Source of the DNA: Hafnia alvei
GTDB taxonomy: Bacteria; Pseudomonadota; Gammaproteobacteria; Enterobacterales; Enterobacteriaceae
Direction: 5' to 3'
Assembly: GCF_964063325.1 (NCBI RefSeq)
Contig: NZ_OZ061315.1
Span: 4,712,001 to 4,776,000 of the forward strand
Length of the DNA: 64,000 nucleotides
The position numbers and the translations under genes were made by a program. The stretch's first letter is position 1. Each line of letters begins with the position of its first letter. This document shows, in pieces, positions 44,348 through 53,764 of the stretch. The notes below the pieces were generated by a model. It ran no database searches. It was given only the letters and a program-made list of their open reading frames with translations, and had not been told where the DNA came from.

Positions 44348-45664
44348 TTAGGCCTTTGCCAGCAGGCAAAGATCGCTGATGGTGCCGTTAAGCAGCGCGG
44401 CGTCTGAGACTTCCTGCTGCAAGAAATTGTGGATCGCCGGGGAGAGTTTTACCGCGCGATCGGCCGTGGGATCGGCTCCCGCCACGTAGCCACCAAGAGG
44501 GATCAGCGGTTTGATACTCATATATTCGGCATACAGCTGTTTGAGGGTACGTGCCGCACGCTGGTGATCGCGTTGCGTCACCTGACTCATACAGCGGCTG
44601 ATTGACTGGCCAATATCAATTGCCGGATAGTGCCCCGCTTCTGCTAAATGGCGAGACAAAACGATATGCCCGTCGAGCACCGCTCGCGCGCAGTCCACTA
44701 TCGGATCCTGCTGGTCATCACCTTCGGCCAGAACCGTATAAATTGCCGTCATGGTGCCTGTACCGGTGCTGTTGCCTGCGGTTTCTACCAGCTTGGGAAT
44801 GATGCCAAACGCCGAAGGCGGATAGCCTTTGGTTGCCGGAGGCTCGCCCAATGACAGCGCAATTTCACGCTGTGCCATCGCATAACGGGTGAGTGAATCC
44901 ACCAGCAAGAGCACGTCTTTGCCTTTGTCGCGGTAGTAACTGGCAATCGAGTGGCAAAGCTCGGTGGCTTTGATACGCATCAGCGGCGATTCATCCGCCG
45001 GCGCCGCGACGATCACGGACTTCGCCATGCCTTCAGCGCCCAGCGAATTATCAATAAATTCTTTCACTTCTCGGCCACGCTCACCGATTAATCCAACCAC
45101 GACGACTTCTGCTTGGGTATATCGGGTGATCATGCCAAGCAGCACGCTTTTACCCACGCCGCTGCCGGCCATCAGACCAACACGCTGCCCTTTACCGATG
45201 GTGAGCAGGCCATTAATAGCGCGCACGCCAACGTCTAATGGTTCTTCAACCGGACGTCGCGTCAGCGGGTGAATTTGCGCAATTTGCTGAGGTAATAAGG
45301 TATCGCCGCCAAGTTTGCCCTTGGCATCAAGCGGTTCACCTAATCCATTCACCACGCGGCCTAGCCACTGATCGCCAATCAGCACGCCTTCATCTTTTTC
45401 GGCTGGAAATACGCGCGCGCCCGCAATTAAACCGGCCGGGTGTTTGAACGGCATCAGGTAAGTGACATCGCGGTCAAAGCCGACAACCTGTGCATCCATC
45501 AACTCATGTTCAGTGCTTTCTACGCGGCAAAGTTGCCCCACTGCTAAGCGGCAGCCAACGCACTCCAGCAGAATGCCGTTGACTCGCACCAAACGTCCGG
45601 CCACACGCGCCAGATTGATGTTTTCAATGGATTTTAGCGCCTGCTCAAAGTCGGTGTTTATCAT
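44348..45664 (-). CDS. lfiI: Flagellar export ATPase, FliI type
   Basis: This 438-residue F1-beta-like ATPase has Walker A MAGSGVGKS (about residues 164-172), GLIGERGREVKEF and Walker B VLLLVDSLTRYA. It energises export together with the LfiH regulator and LfiJ stalk. Length and motifs are standard. It overlaps lfiH by four bases. Confidence 0.96.
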   Translation of the reverse strand: MINTDFEQALKSIENINLARVAGRLVRVNGILLECVGCRLAVGQLCRVESTEHELMDAQVVGFDRDVTYLMPFKHPAGLIAGARVFPAEKDEGVLIGDQWLGRVVNGLGEPLDAKGKLGGDTLLPQQIAQIHPLTRRPVEEPLDVGVRAINGLLTIGKGQRVGLMAGSGVGKSVLLGMITRYTQAEVVVVGLIGERGREVKEFIDNSLGAEGMAKSVIVAAPADESPLMRIKATELCHSIASYYRDKGKDVLLLVDSLTRYAMAQREIALSLGEPPATKGYPPSAFGIIPKLVETAGNSTGTGTMTAIYTVLAEGDDQQDPIVDCARAVLDGHIVLSRHLAEAGHYPAIDIGQSISRCMSQVTQRDHQRAARTLKQLYAEYMSIKPLIPLGGYVAGADPTADRAVKLSPAIHNFLQQEVSDAALLNGTISDLCLLAKA

Positions 45665-46440
45665 GCAACCAGCTCGTCTGCGGTATCAGGCAGTAAGCTG
45701 CTTTGCAGCACATCCATGCACTGATCGAGGCGATGCTGGCAGCCAACATCCATCTCGGAGGTGTCTGTCACTACTCGACACTCGCCCGGTGCCATATCCG
45801 CGTCCGCACACAGTCCCCACTCACGCGCCTTCTCAGGCTCCGCTTCGCTAATGCGGCGGAATTCTTCAGGGTTGAGATACACCTTGAGCTGTTCGGGGAT
45901 CTGCGGCAGGCTGCTGAGCGCTTCTTCCACCAGCGTTAATAGCTGGGTTGGCTGTAATGTCAGCTCGCAGCGGATCACCTGACGTGTCACTTTTTCTACC
46001 AGCTGTAACAGCTCTTCACGGCGACGAAGTTCATAGCCATCAAGATAACGCTGTAGCTGAGCAGTGAGAGAATCAAGCGGCTCAGCGGCATCGATAAATT
46101 GCTGTTTGCCCGCCAGTTTGCCTTCGGCAAAACCTTTGCGCATTCCCTCTTCAAAACCCGTATTCGCGCCTTCCTGATAGCCTTCCTCTTTGCCTTCTTC
46201 CAGACCCTGAGCAAAGCCGCGGTTTAATCCGTCCTGAAAACCATCCATCAGTTGCTTTTGATATTCTGCCGGATCGAGCGCCTGCATTAAGTCGCCGCTT
46301 TCACTCGCTAAGCCATTGGCTTTCTGCCAGCTTTTCCGCAACGGCGGAAACTTATGCTGGCGTGGAACGGCGCTTTGACGCGCAGCGGCACGGCGGCTAT
46401 TTAGCGGTGCAAAAACTGATTTTTGGTTTTCTTTATGCAT
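45661..46440 (-). CDS. lfiH: Export ATPase regulator, FliH type
   Basis: This 259-residue protein contains the characteristic Gly/Glu-rich repeated heptads (GLNRGFAQGLEEGKEEG, then GFEEGMRKGFAEGKLAG) that form GxxxG helices in FliH. A C-terminal domain with TRQVIRCELTLQP follows. It binds LfiI and the C ring. Confidence 0.93.
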   Translation of the reverse strand: MHKENQKSVFAPLNSRRAAARQSAVPRQHKFPPLRKSWQKANGLASESGDLMQALDPAEYQKQLMDGFQDGLNRGFAQGLEEGKEEGYQEGANTGFEEGMRKGFAEGKLAGKQQFIDAAEPLDSLTAQLQRYLDGYELRRREELLQLVEKVTRQVIRCELTLQPTQLLTLVEEALSSLPQIPEQLKVYLNPEEFRRISEAEPEKAREWGLCADADMAPGECRVVTDTSEMDVGCQHRLDQCMDVLQSSLLPDTADELVA

Positions 46441-46445
46441 AACCG

Positions 46446-47486
46446 TTATTCCACCGTTTGCTCAGCGAAGAGCTGTACTTGAATTTCGCCATCTTCAGCC
46501 AGCGAACGCACCGAGCTCATGATCTCTTTACGTACCTGCTCAATACGGCTAACCGGCACGGGTCCCAAGCGGGCAGTGGTGCTTTGCAGCAGTTGAACCT
46601 GACGCTTTGGCATCACGTTGAAAATGGACTGGCGTAAAACGGTTTCGGTACCTTTCAGCGCCACCGCCCAATCTTCGATCGGAATTTCATCCATCAGACG
46701 CTGCAACGTGGCGGTGTTTTGACGGCTAAGAATGAAGAATTCGTACATTTCATCTTTCAGCTCATCCACCACTTCTTCGTCACGCTCGCGCAGCTGGTCT
46801 AACAAAATCTGCTGGTTAGAAGGAATACGGTTCACAATGTTTGCCGCATGCTTAATACCGGTGACCTTCGAACCGTGTTCTGACAGCACGGCAACGCCGC
46901 GTTCGATCAGTCGATCCAGTTCATCAATGACGTCGCGGTTCACGTCATCCAGCTTAGCGATGCGGTAAACCACTTCGTCCTGACGCTCTTCAGGCAGATA
47001 AGTCAAAATACCTGCAGCCACTTCCGGCGGCAGGAAAGCCAAGAACACGGCCTGCAGCTGCAAGTGCTCTTGCTCAATCAGCGCGGCTAACTGGGGAATA
47101 TCGACCCACTGCAAACGCGCCATGCGATAGCGAATTTCATCGCCATAAATACCGTTGATCACGCTGCGGGCAATTTCACCGCCGAGTGATTTTTCCAAGA
47201 TCCCTTGCAGGTAAGTTCGCGAGGCGCCGTTAATGCCGCTCTGCTCCTGATAATCTTGAAAGAAGTTATTAATCGCCTGACGAGCGTGCGCCACCTTAAC
47301 GCCGTGCATGCGCGCCATGGTTTCACTGATGCGAATCACTTCCTCACGGCTGAGTTTTTGCATCACGGTTGCCGCCGCTGCTTCACCAATGCTCAGCATC
47401 AAAATAGCGGCTTGCTCCACGCGGCTACGTTCGCTGTTGGCGTTCGAACCGATTCGACTACTATTGTTTTGTGCCATCACGCTCAT
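46446..47486 (-). CDS. lfiG: Motor switch protein, FliG type
   Basis: This 346-residue C-ring protein has an N-terminal FliF-binding domain (EQAAILMLSIGEAAAATVM), a middle EHPQ-like EQEHLQ, and a C-terminal torque helix with charged residues (LRQSIFNVMPKR). The frame opens inside lfiF (26-bp overlap); an ATG at 47477 is an equal alternative. Confidence 0.94.
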   Translation of the reverse strand: MSVMAQNNSSRIGSNANSERSRVEQAAILMLSIGEAAAATVMQKLSREEVIRISETMARMHGVKVAHARQAINNFFQDYQEQSGINGASRTYLQGILEKSLGGEIARSVINGIYGDEIRYRMARLQWVDIPQLAALIEQEHLQLQAVFLAFLPPEVAAGILTYLPEERQDEVVYRIAKLDDVNRDVIDELDRLIERGVAVLSEHGSKVTGIKHAANIVNRIPSNQQILLDQLRERDEEVVDELKDEMYEFFILSRQNTATLQRLMDEIPIEDWAVALKGTETVLRQSIFNVMPKRQVQLLQSTTARLGPVPVSRIEQVRKEIMSSVRSLAEDGEIQVQLFAEQTVE

Positions 47487-49119
47487 TGCTGTTAATCCAT
47501 TGTTTCAATACTTCAGCCACTCGCTCGGTTTCACGTTGAGCCAGCATTTGCATATATTCCACCTTGGTCTCCAGACCGGAGCTTTGCGGCGGCAGATTGT
47601 TGTCTTCTTGGAAGGCGATGGCATTCGGGAGCCCTTGGGTGAGTCCCTCATCCGTTGTCACCATCTCTTTTTCAAGTAGCTTGTTATCTGGCATTTCATC
47701 GGTAATCGCATCAACGGTCACAGGCTCACGTGCCTGACTGAATCGACGCGCAACCGGGCGCACACCAAATAGCACGGCGAGCAGAGCCAAGAAGCCGATT
47801 CCGCCCATCTCACCCCAGCGCTGAATAGCGGGATCTTGCCACCACGTCATCATCGGCATGTCGATATCGGCCGGAGCCGTAAATGCCATCATGTCGAGCG
47901 TGAGCGAGTCGCCGCGATCGCGGCTGATACCCGCCGCATCTTCAATTAATTTAGTGAGGCCGGTAACCTGAGTTGGCGTCCATTCGGCTAACGCCGGGGC
48001 GGCTTTATTCAACACAATGGCGACCGTCATTTTTTCTAGCTTGAATCCCGGATGACGGATATGGCGCACGTCGCGGTCGTAGGCGTAATTACGCTGAGCC
48101 TGATTGCGCGTGGAAAGCGCCTGTTGTTGGTTGTTGTTCGCATCGGTGGGAGCTGCACCTGCCGCTGGAGCTGGCGGAGCCGGACGGTTACTCAAGGAAC
48201 CCGGAACGCCCATCGCTAATTCGTTGGTGGTGTTTTCCTGATTGACGCTTTCGTTGCTGATGCGCGGATCGCCGCCCAGACGTTCCTGCGTTTCTTCAAC
48301 GCTGCTCATATCAACCTGTGGAACGACGCTGATACGGTAGTTCGAGGTACCCACCACGGAGCTCAGCAGATTGGCAATATTCTTTTCGGTATCGGCTTTT
48401 AGACGGTTGATCACGTCGTTGCCCTGACGAATACCGGCAATATTGGAATTACCCGCTTGGAAGCCTTCTGACAGTAAAGTGCCGTTCTGATCGACGACGC
48501 GCACGTTGGCGACTTTCATACCGGGAATGCTACCGGCAATCAGCTGCACAATCGCACCAACCTGTTGATCGTTCAGCTCTTTGCCATAGCGCAAACGCAC
48601 CACCACGGAGGCGCTGCTGTCGGGTTTATTGCTCATCACAAACGAGCTGGATTCCATCAGGCCAAGATGCACGCGCGCATGCTCAACCGGATCCAACCCC
48701 ATAATGCTTTGTGCCAACTCACCTTCGAGGCTACGTTTGTAACGAACGTTCTGGATAAACTGGCTGCTGCCCAGCATCTCCTCTTTGTCCATCAGCTCGT
48801 AGCCGCTTGGCATTACCGCTGAAATACCTTTGGCTGCCAGCGCCATACGGGCTTTTGGCAGGCTGCTTTCATCAATCAGAAGTTGGCCGTTATCAGGATT
48901 GATGCGGTAAGCAATATTCTCAGCGCCCAAAACTTCAACCACCTGTGAAACCGGTATGTTTTCCTGAGAACCAAATAGCGCGACATAGCCCTGATTGCTG
49001 CGCCATAAAGAAATGACAATTGCGCCGGTCAGCACAACGGCTGCGGCGCCAATCATCACCATATTTTTATTGATACCCTGCGGCAACGCGGGGATTTTTG
49101 CTTTGATTTTGTTTAACAC
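47461..49119 (-). CDS. lfiF: MS-ring protein, FliF type
   Basis: This 552-residue inner-membrane ring protein has TM1 at about residues 23-43, periplasmic ring-building motifs (SSLPKARMALAAKG; EGELAQSIMGLDPVEHARVH), a Pro/Ala-rich loop and TM2 at about 435-455 (GEMGGIGFLALLAVLFGV), and ends in the FliG-binding tail (RVAEVLKQWI). Confidence 0.95.
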   Translation of the reverse strand: MLNKIKAKIPALPQGINKNMVMIGAAAVVLTGAIVISLWRSNQGYVALFGSQENIPVSQVVEVLGAENIAYRINPDNGQLLIDESSLPKARMALAAKGISAVMPSGYELMDKEEMLGSSQFIQNVRYKRSLEGELAQSIMGLDPVEHARVHLGLMESSSFVMSNKPDSSASVVVRLRYGKELNDQQVGAIVQLIAGSIPGMKVANVRVVDQNGTLLSEGFQAGNSNIAGIRQGNDVINRLKADTEKNIANLLSSVVGTSNYRISVVPQVDMSSVEETQERLGGDPRISNESVNQENTTNELAMGVPGSLSNRPAPPAPAAGAAPTDANNNQQQALSTRNQAQRNYAYDRDVRHIRHPGFKLEKMTVAIVLNKAAPALAEWTPTQVTGLTKLIEDAAGISRDRGDSLTLDMMAFTAPADIDMPMMTWWQDPAIQRWGEMGGIGFLALLAVLFGVRPVARRFSQAREPVTVDAITDEMPDNKLLEKEMVTTDEGLTQGLPNAIAFQEDNNLPPQSSGLETKVEYMQMLAQRETERVAEVLKQWINSNERDGTKQ

Positions 49120-49129
49120 TGACTAACCT

Positions 49130-49504
49130 TTAGAGGGCGATATTCATAACTTCGTCCAGCGCCGTGGTGAGCTTATTGCGCACCTGCACCATGGCAGAAA
49201 AGGCCACGCTGGCTTTCTGGCTTTCCAGCATTGCGCCGGTTAAATCATCACTTTGGCCGGTATCAATCGCCGTTTGTTTGGCGCTGGCAACATGCTGCAT
49301 TTGATCGACATGGTTGATGGCGTTATTCATCACCTGACCAAACGAAACAGACTGCGGCGCTGAAGGGAACAACGAGGTGTTCGCTGGCGCAATAGTCATG
49401 TTTGGCGCAATGCCCGCCGACGCTGCCGCCGCGGTTTGCTGCATGCGTTGCATCATTTGCATCTGCGACGCCGGCATACCTAAACCTTCAATCTTATCCA
49501 TCAC
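49130..49504 (-). CDS. lfiE: MS ring-rod junction protein, FliE type
   Basis: This 124-residue protein has the FliE motif PQSVSFGQVMNNAINHVDQ and C-terminal VAFSAMVQVRNKLTTALDEVMN. It is the first structural gene of lfiEFGHIJ. No -24/-12 element was found in the 224-bp gap upstream, so it may be read from the lafK promoter. Confidence 0.93.
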   Translation of the reverse strand: MMDKIEGLGMPASQMQMMQRMQQTAAAASAGIAPNMTIAPANTSLFPSAPQSVSFGQVMNNAINHVDQMQHVASAKQTAIDTGQSDDLTGAMLESQKASVAFSAMVQVRNKLTTALDEVMNIAL

Positions 49505-49690
49505 TTATTTCCTTTACGGGCCAGTACCCTGATGTTTTTTTCCGCCCGACAAGAGTTCAAAACGTCACACTTTTGCCCGATATTAGGGGAAGGACAGCGA
49601 TGGGGTCGTAGCGGCTCTAGCCGCCGGAGCGCCCCGCGGTGTTCTCACCCCGTGTATCTCGATCCAGTCAATAACACGAATACGCTTTTA

Positions 49691-49723
49691 GCCCCTCCCC
49701 CTTGGGGGAGGTTGGGAGGGGGT
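49691..49723. repeat. GC-rich palindromic intergenic repeat, copy 4
   Basis: CCCCTCCCCCTTGGGGGAGG followed by TTGGGAGGGGG resembles the inner and outer arms of copy 1. It lies in the lafK-lfiE gap. The rest of that gap (49505-49690) holds further GC-rich inverted segments, but nothing I can name. Confidence 0.7.
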
Positions 49724-49728
49724 TGCCC

Positions 49729-50772
49729 CTACGAATAACATTCCACATCAATGCCCTCATCACGCATTGACGCGAGCCGGTAACGCAGCGCACGCGGCGT
49801 AATACCTAAAAATTCAGCCGTTTTAGATTTATTGCCTTTGTGGCGTTTCAGCAGATCGACGATGTACTGGAATTCAGCCATGCGGCCATGCAGCTTCACA
49901 TTGCGCATGGCGGGAACGGCACCGCTTGCCGAAACGGGCGCATTTTCATCATAGGCAGGTAACATCGGCATTCCCGGCGCGGCTGGAATTGGTGTCGCGG
50001 CTAGGCCAAAATCACTGCCTTTAATCACGCCGTTATTACTCAGAATCAGTCCGCGCTGAATAACGTTTTCTAATTCACGCACGTTGCCTGGCCAGTTGTA
50101 TTGCAACAATGCCTGACGTGCTTCATCAGTTAGCTGGGTTTTACCCGCATGGAAAGCCTGATATTTTTGAATAAAACGCAGCGCCAAAGGAATAATATCT
50201 TGGGTACGTTCACGCAGTGGTGAAATATGAATTGGCACCACGGATAAACGATAGAACAGATCCTGACGAAAACGCCCTTCAGCAATCTCAACTTGCAAAT
50301 CTTTATTGGTTGATGCAATTAAACGAATATCAAGAGGGATGCGTTTGTGGCTACCTAAACGCTCAACTTCCTGCTCTTGTAATACACGTAATAATTTAGC
50401 CTGTAATGAAAGTGGCATATCTCCAATTTCATCAAGCAATAAAGTTCCACCGTTAGCCTGTTCAAATTTACCCGGAACGCTGGTCACTGCGCCGGTAAAA
50501 GCGCCTTTCTCATAACCGAATAAAATAGCCTCCAGCATACTTTCTGGAATAGCTGCACAGTTTACGCCGATATAAGGTGCATTCTCACCAAGTGCATGAT
50601 GGTGAATGTACTTAGCCACACACTCTTTACCCGTACCGGTCTCACCCGTAATGAGTACAGAAACATTAAAGTTGGCCACACGACGGGCTAATGAAAACAC
50701 GCTAACACTGGATGGCGCATTAGCAATAAATCCGTTCTCATTGTGAGATTTGTGATCGACGATAATATTCAT
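49729..50772 (-). CDS. lafK: Sigma-54-dependent activator LafK
   Basis: This 347-residue enhancer-binding protein consists of an AAA+ core starting almost at residue 20 and a C-terminal Fis-type helix-turn-helix (NKSKTAEFLGITPRALRYRL). Walker A GETGTGKE is at residues 43-50, the sigma-54 contact loop GAFTGA at 90-95, and Walker B is LLLDEIGDM. There is no N-terminal receiver domain, so it is not controlled by phosphorylation in the usual way. It is the probable activator of the lafB and lfgB promoters. Confidence 0.94.
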   Translation of the reverse strand: MNIIVDHKSHNENGFIANAPSSVSVFSLARRVANFNVSVLITGETGTGKECVAKYIHHHALGENAPYIGVNCAAIPESMLEAILFGYEKGAFTGAVTSVPGKFEQANGGTLLLDEIGDMPLSLQAKLLRVLQEQEVERLGSHKRIPLDIRLIASTNKDLQVEIAEGRFRQDLFYRLSVVPIHISPLRERTQDIIPLALRFIQKYQAFHAGKTQLTDEARQALLQYNWPGNVRELENVIQRGLILSNNGVIKGSDFGLAATPIPAAPGMPMLPAYDENAPVSASGAVPAMRNVKLHGRMAEFQYIVDLLKRHKGNKSKTAEFLGITPRALRYRLASMRDEGIDVECYS

Positions 50773-50804
50773 TATGTATTGCAGCCTCTATAAACCGAGA
50801 GTGG

Positions 50805-50823
50805 CCTGCATATAATATGCAGG
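50805..50823. promoter_or_regulatory. Perfect palindrome upstream of lafK
   Basis: A 19-bp perfect palindrome (CCTGCATAT A ATATGCAGG) lies 33 bp upstream of the lafK ATG. It may be an operator controlling the top of the hierarchy; no known regulator site is matched. Confidence 0.45.
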
Positions 50824-51446
50824 TATCTTAATACCGTATTAATGCGTGCTGCAAAGGTGATAACCTTAGCGTGTTTTTCTCTCTACAAGCAGTGACACAT
50901 TAAAAGAGAGTAAATATCTTTACCCCTCTTCGTTACCGGCAATCCATTCTAGTTAACAATTCTAAAACATATTTATAGTTCAGTCGTATCGCCATAAAAT
51001 TAATAAACATAGTGATTAGTTTACTTAGGTGACGATTCAATAAAATGGAGTATATAGATACCTTAACCATTGTCTTGTTTTTAATGAGTATTAAAAAATA
51101 AATGCATGATAATCAGCAAGATACAAAGTTATTAATGGATATTAATCTAATAAAAATAATAGATTAATAAGCCCAACCCCCTTGTATAGAAAGTGGAATG
51201 CAGGTTTAATCCTATTCCCGTGAAAAAGGATGTGTTGTGAAGATTGTCGAGCATTATCGATTTAGAGTTGTGGCTCTCAAATAAATAGTACGACTCACTG
51301 AAATCATAACTTAAGTAACAAATGAATTTTTTTACACATTTTTTGGCAAGCACTATTCAAACCTTGATGTACCCAAGATATTTCACGATTCAGGGTATGA
51401 CTGAAGAAGCTTAAGCTGCCAGAAGAAAGTCACACTTGGAATAAAA
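50824..51446. other. AT-rich divergent region between lafK and lfiM
   Basis: This 623-bp AT-rich segment must hold the divergent promoters of lafK and lfiM. A 68-codon ORF on the minus strand (51147-51353) has no Shine-Dalgarno or recognisable features and is not called. A -24-like TTGGCAAG at 51342-51349 lacks the GC of a -12 element. Nothing else was identified. Confidence 0.5.
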
Positions 51447-52322
51447 ATGCAGCCTTCAGCAAACAGAATCAGAATACACAACAAAAGCCAGCATCCTGAC
51501 TTGGTTAAGCTGGAAGTGAATAAGCTTGGACGTCCTTATCATAAACTGCCAAAGATTATGAACGACTGCTTTGACATCTTAGATGCCAAGCTGAGTATTT
51601 ATTTCTTAAAGAAATACCGTGTTAATGTCGCGTTAAATAAAATGACATTTAAAATGGACTGTAATTACAAGAACGCGCAAATTTTTTCTACGCCTTACGG
51701 CAATATTGCATTTGATATCGACCGTATTTTATTGCTCGATATTCTTCATGATTATTACGGTCTAAGTAAAGACAACACGCGTCTATCTCCTGATTTAGAA
51801 CAACCAACAACAAAAACAGAAGAGCGACTAAAAACAAAACTGGCTCAGGAATTAACGCAATTAATTATCAATCAGGAAACGTTTGGTGAACCGTTAGAAA
51901 TTAAAAATGATTACTCAACGGTAATTAGCCAATGGTCTTATTGCGTTACGTTCTGGCTAGAAGGTTATGAGAAAGGCGGATTCTCTATTCTATTAGATAA
52001 CCATCACGTGGATAAAATGCTATCTAATATGCGTGGACCAATCGAAGAAACTCAGCCGCGTGAAAATATTACCCCCGCTCAAATTGAACGTATGTTTTAT
52101 GGTTTACCGTTAAAGCTAAATGGCCGCTTGGCGAGTTTAAATTTAACGGTTTCCCAATTATTAAACATTGAAGCTGGCGATGTCATTCCTATTTCGTTGA
52201 ATGAACAGCTTCCTATCTTTATCGGTAAAGAGCAGATGTTTAGCGCCGTGGTAGCAGAAGACCGCGGCAAATTGTTCTTGTCTGAATTCAACGATAAAAC
52301 CACCGAGATGAACTATGAGTGA
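51447..52322 (+). CDS. lfiM: Motor switch protein, FliM type, lacking the CheY-binding peptide
   Basis: This 291-residue C-ring protein has a CheC-like middle domain and a C-terminal SpoA domain (LNGRLASLNLTVSQLLNIEAGDVIP). E. coli FliM (334) begins with a CheY-P-binding segment containing EIDALL. Here the N-terminus (MQPSANRIRIHNKSQH) has no such motif and the protein is about 40 residues shorter. It heads the lfiMNPQR-lfhBA operon. Confidence 0.9.
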   Translation: MQPSANRIRIHNKSQHPDLVKLEVNKLGRPYHKLPKIMNDCFDILDAKLSIYFLKKYRVNVALNKMTFKMDCNYKNAQIFSTPYGNIAFDIDRILLLDILHDYYGLSKDNTRLSPDLEQPTTKTEERLKTKLAQELTQLIINQETFGEPLEIKNDYSTVISQWSYCVTFWLEGYEKGGFSILLDNHHVDKMLSNMRGPIEETQPRENITPAQIERMFYGLPLKLNGRLASLNLTVSQLLNIEAGDVIPISLNEQLPIFIGKEQMFSAVVAEDRGKLFLSEFNDKTTEMNYE

Positions 52323-52731
52323 TCAACAAACCGACCTGGCGCAGGATCTTAACTTCGACGATTTCAACCTGTCTGAAGCTCCTCAGACTGATACGGCAGA
52401 AAGCCAGAATCGCGACGGCGCCCCTCGCTACGATTTGCAGCAGGACAGCAACGCCGAAAGCTCGCTGGATAAGATGCGCAAAATGTCGCTCTTTAGCCGT
52501 ATTCCGGTCACCTTAACCTTAGAAGTTGCCTCCGTAGAGATCTCTTTGGCTGAGCTGATGACGGTTAACAACGACTCCGTCATCGAACTCGACAAACTTG
52601 CGGGCGAACCGCTAGATATTAAGGTGAACGGCATTTTGTTCGGCAAAGCAGAAGTCGTGGTACTTAACGATAAATACGGCCTGCGCATTATCGAGTTCAA
52701 CAGCAAAGACTTAGGCGAGCTGGCACGATGA
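52315..52731 (+). CDS. lfiN: Motor switch protein, FliN type
   Basis: This 138-residue SpoA-domain protein has an acidic N-terminal tail and the C-terminal FliN domain (LTLEVASVEISLAELMTVN, DIKVNGILFGKAEVVVLND, GLRIIEF). It overlaps lfiM by 8 bp and lfiP by 4 bp. No fliO gene occurs between it and lfiP. Confidence 0.94.
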   Translation: MSDQQTDLAQDLNFDDFNLSEAPQTDTAESQNRDGAPRYDLQQDSNAESSLDKMRKMSLFSRIPVTLTLEVASVEISLAELMTVNNDSVIELDKLAGEPLDIKVNGILFGKAEVVVLNDKYGLRIIEFNSKDLGELAR

Positions 52732-53483
52732 ATCGCCTGATCCGCTCCGGTGGCTTAACGCTACTGCTCACCATCGGATTGCTTTTCTCTCCGCTGCTGC
52801 TCGCCGCAAACGGAGACGTTACGCTATTTAGCACCGCAGATAACGGCGGCGGGCAGGATTACAATGTCAAAATTGAAATCCTGATCCTGATGACCTTGCT
52901 TGGCCTGCTGCCAATCATGGTGCTGATGATGACCTGCTTTACCCGCTTTATTATCGTACTGGCCATTTTGCGTCAGGCATTAGGCCTACAGCAAAGTCCA
53001 CCCAATAAAATCCTGACCGGCATCGCGCTTGCACTAACGCTGTTGGTGATGCGTCCGGTTTGGACCACGGTCTATAACGATGCCGTCGTACCCTATCAAA
53101 GCGATCAGATCACCATGAAAGAAGCGCTGGTGAAGGCTGAAGCCCCGCTGAAAAAATACATGCTGGCGCAAACCAGCCAGAAAGCGATGGCGCAGATGAT
53201 GGGCATCGCTCAGGTGACCGGAGCGGCCGAAGAGCAGGATCTGACCGTGGTGACACCCGCCTATATTCTGAGCGAGCTTAAGACCGCGTTTCAGATTGGC
53301 TTTATGATCTACATTCCATTTTTGGTTATTGACCTGATCGTCGCCAGCATTCTGATGGCGATGGGTATGATGATGCTATCACCGCTGATCGTCTCGCTGC
53401 CGTTCAAGCTAATGCTGTTTGTGCTGTGCGATGGGTGGACGCTTATCGTCGGTACCCTTACCTCTAGCGTGCAGGGGTTATAG
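52728..53483 (+). CDS. lfiP: Export gate protein, FliP type
   Basis: This 251-residue protein has a cleavable signal peptide (to about residue 27) and four transmembrane helices. FliP signatures are LLGLLPIMVLMMTCFTRFI, LRQALGLQQSPPN and the C-terminal PFKLMLFVLCDGWTLI. It forms the export pore with lfiQ and lfiR. Confidence 0.95.
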   Translation: MNRLIRSGGLTLLLTIGLLFSPLLLAANGDVTLFSTADNGGGQDYNVKIEILILMTLLGLLPIMVLMMTCFTRFIIVLAILRQALGLQQSPPNKILTGIALALTLLVMRPVWTTVYNDAVVPYQSDQITMKEALVKAEAPLKKYMLAQTSQKAMAQMMGIAQVTGAAEEQDLTVVTPAYILSELKTAFQIGFMIYIPFLVIDLIVASILMAMGMMMLSPLIVSLPFKLMLFVLCDGWTLIVGTLTSSVQGL

Positions 53484-53485
53484 CT

Positions 53486-53758
53486 ATGATGACGATGGAC
53501 GTTGCTGGCGACATCATGGCCAGCGGTATTCGCCTCGTGCTGATGATCTCTGTGGTGGCGATTATTCCCAGCTTGTTGATTGGCCTGTGCGTCAGTATTT
53601 TTCAGGCCACCACGCAGATTAACGAACAAACGCTGAGTTTCTTGCCTCGTCTGGTTATGACGCTACTGGTGCTGATCTTTGGTGGAAAATGGATGCTGAC
53701 TCAGCTGTCTGATTTCACTATCGATATCTTCCACCAAGCTGCGGTACTGGTTGGATAA
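53486..53758 (+). CDS. lfiQ: Export gate protein, FliQ type
   Basis: This 90-residue protein with two transmembrane helices shows the FliQ pattern ISVVAIIPSLLIGLCVSIFQA, then TTQINEQTLSFLPRL. It starts 3 bp after lfiP and ends 7 bp before lfiR. Confidence 0.95.
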   Translation: MMTMDVAGDIMASGIRLVLMISVVAIIPSLLIGLCVSIFQATTQINEQTLSFLPRLVMTLLVLIFGGKWMLTQLSDFTIDIFHQAAVLVG

Positions 53759-53764
53759 ATCGCT

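Noticed and set aside
51147..51353. 68-codon minus-strand ORF in the lafK-lfiM gap
   Set aside because: AT-rich random-looking peptide, no Shine-Dalgarno, and it would overlap the region needed for the lfiM promoter.
51342..51358. Sigma-54 promoter upstream of lfiM
   Set aside because: TTGGCAAG fits the -24 box, but the -12 GC dinucleotide is missing at the required spacing.
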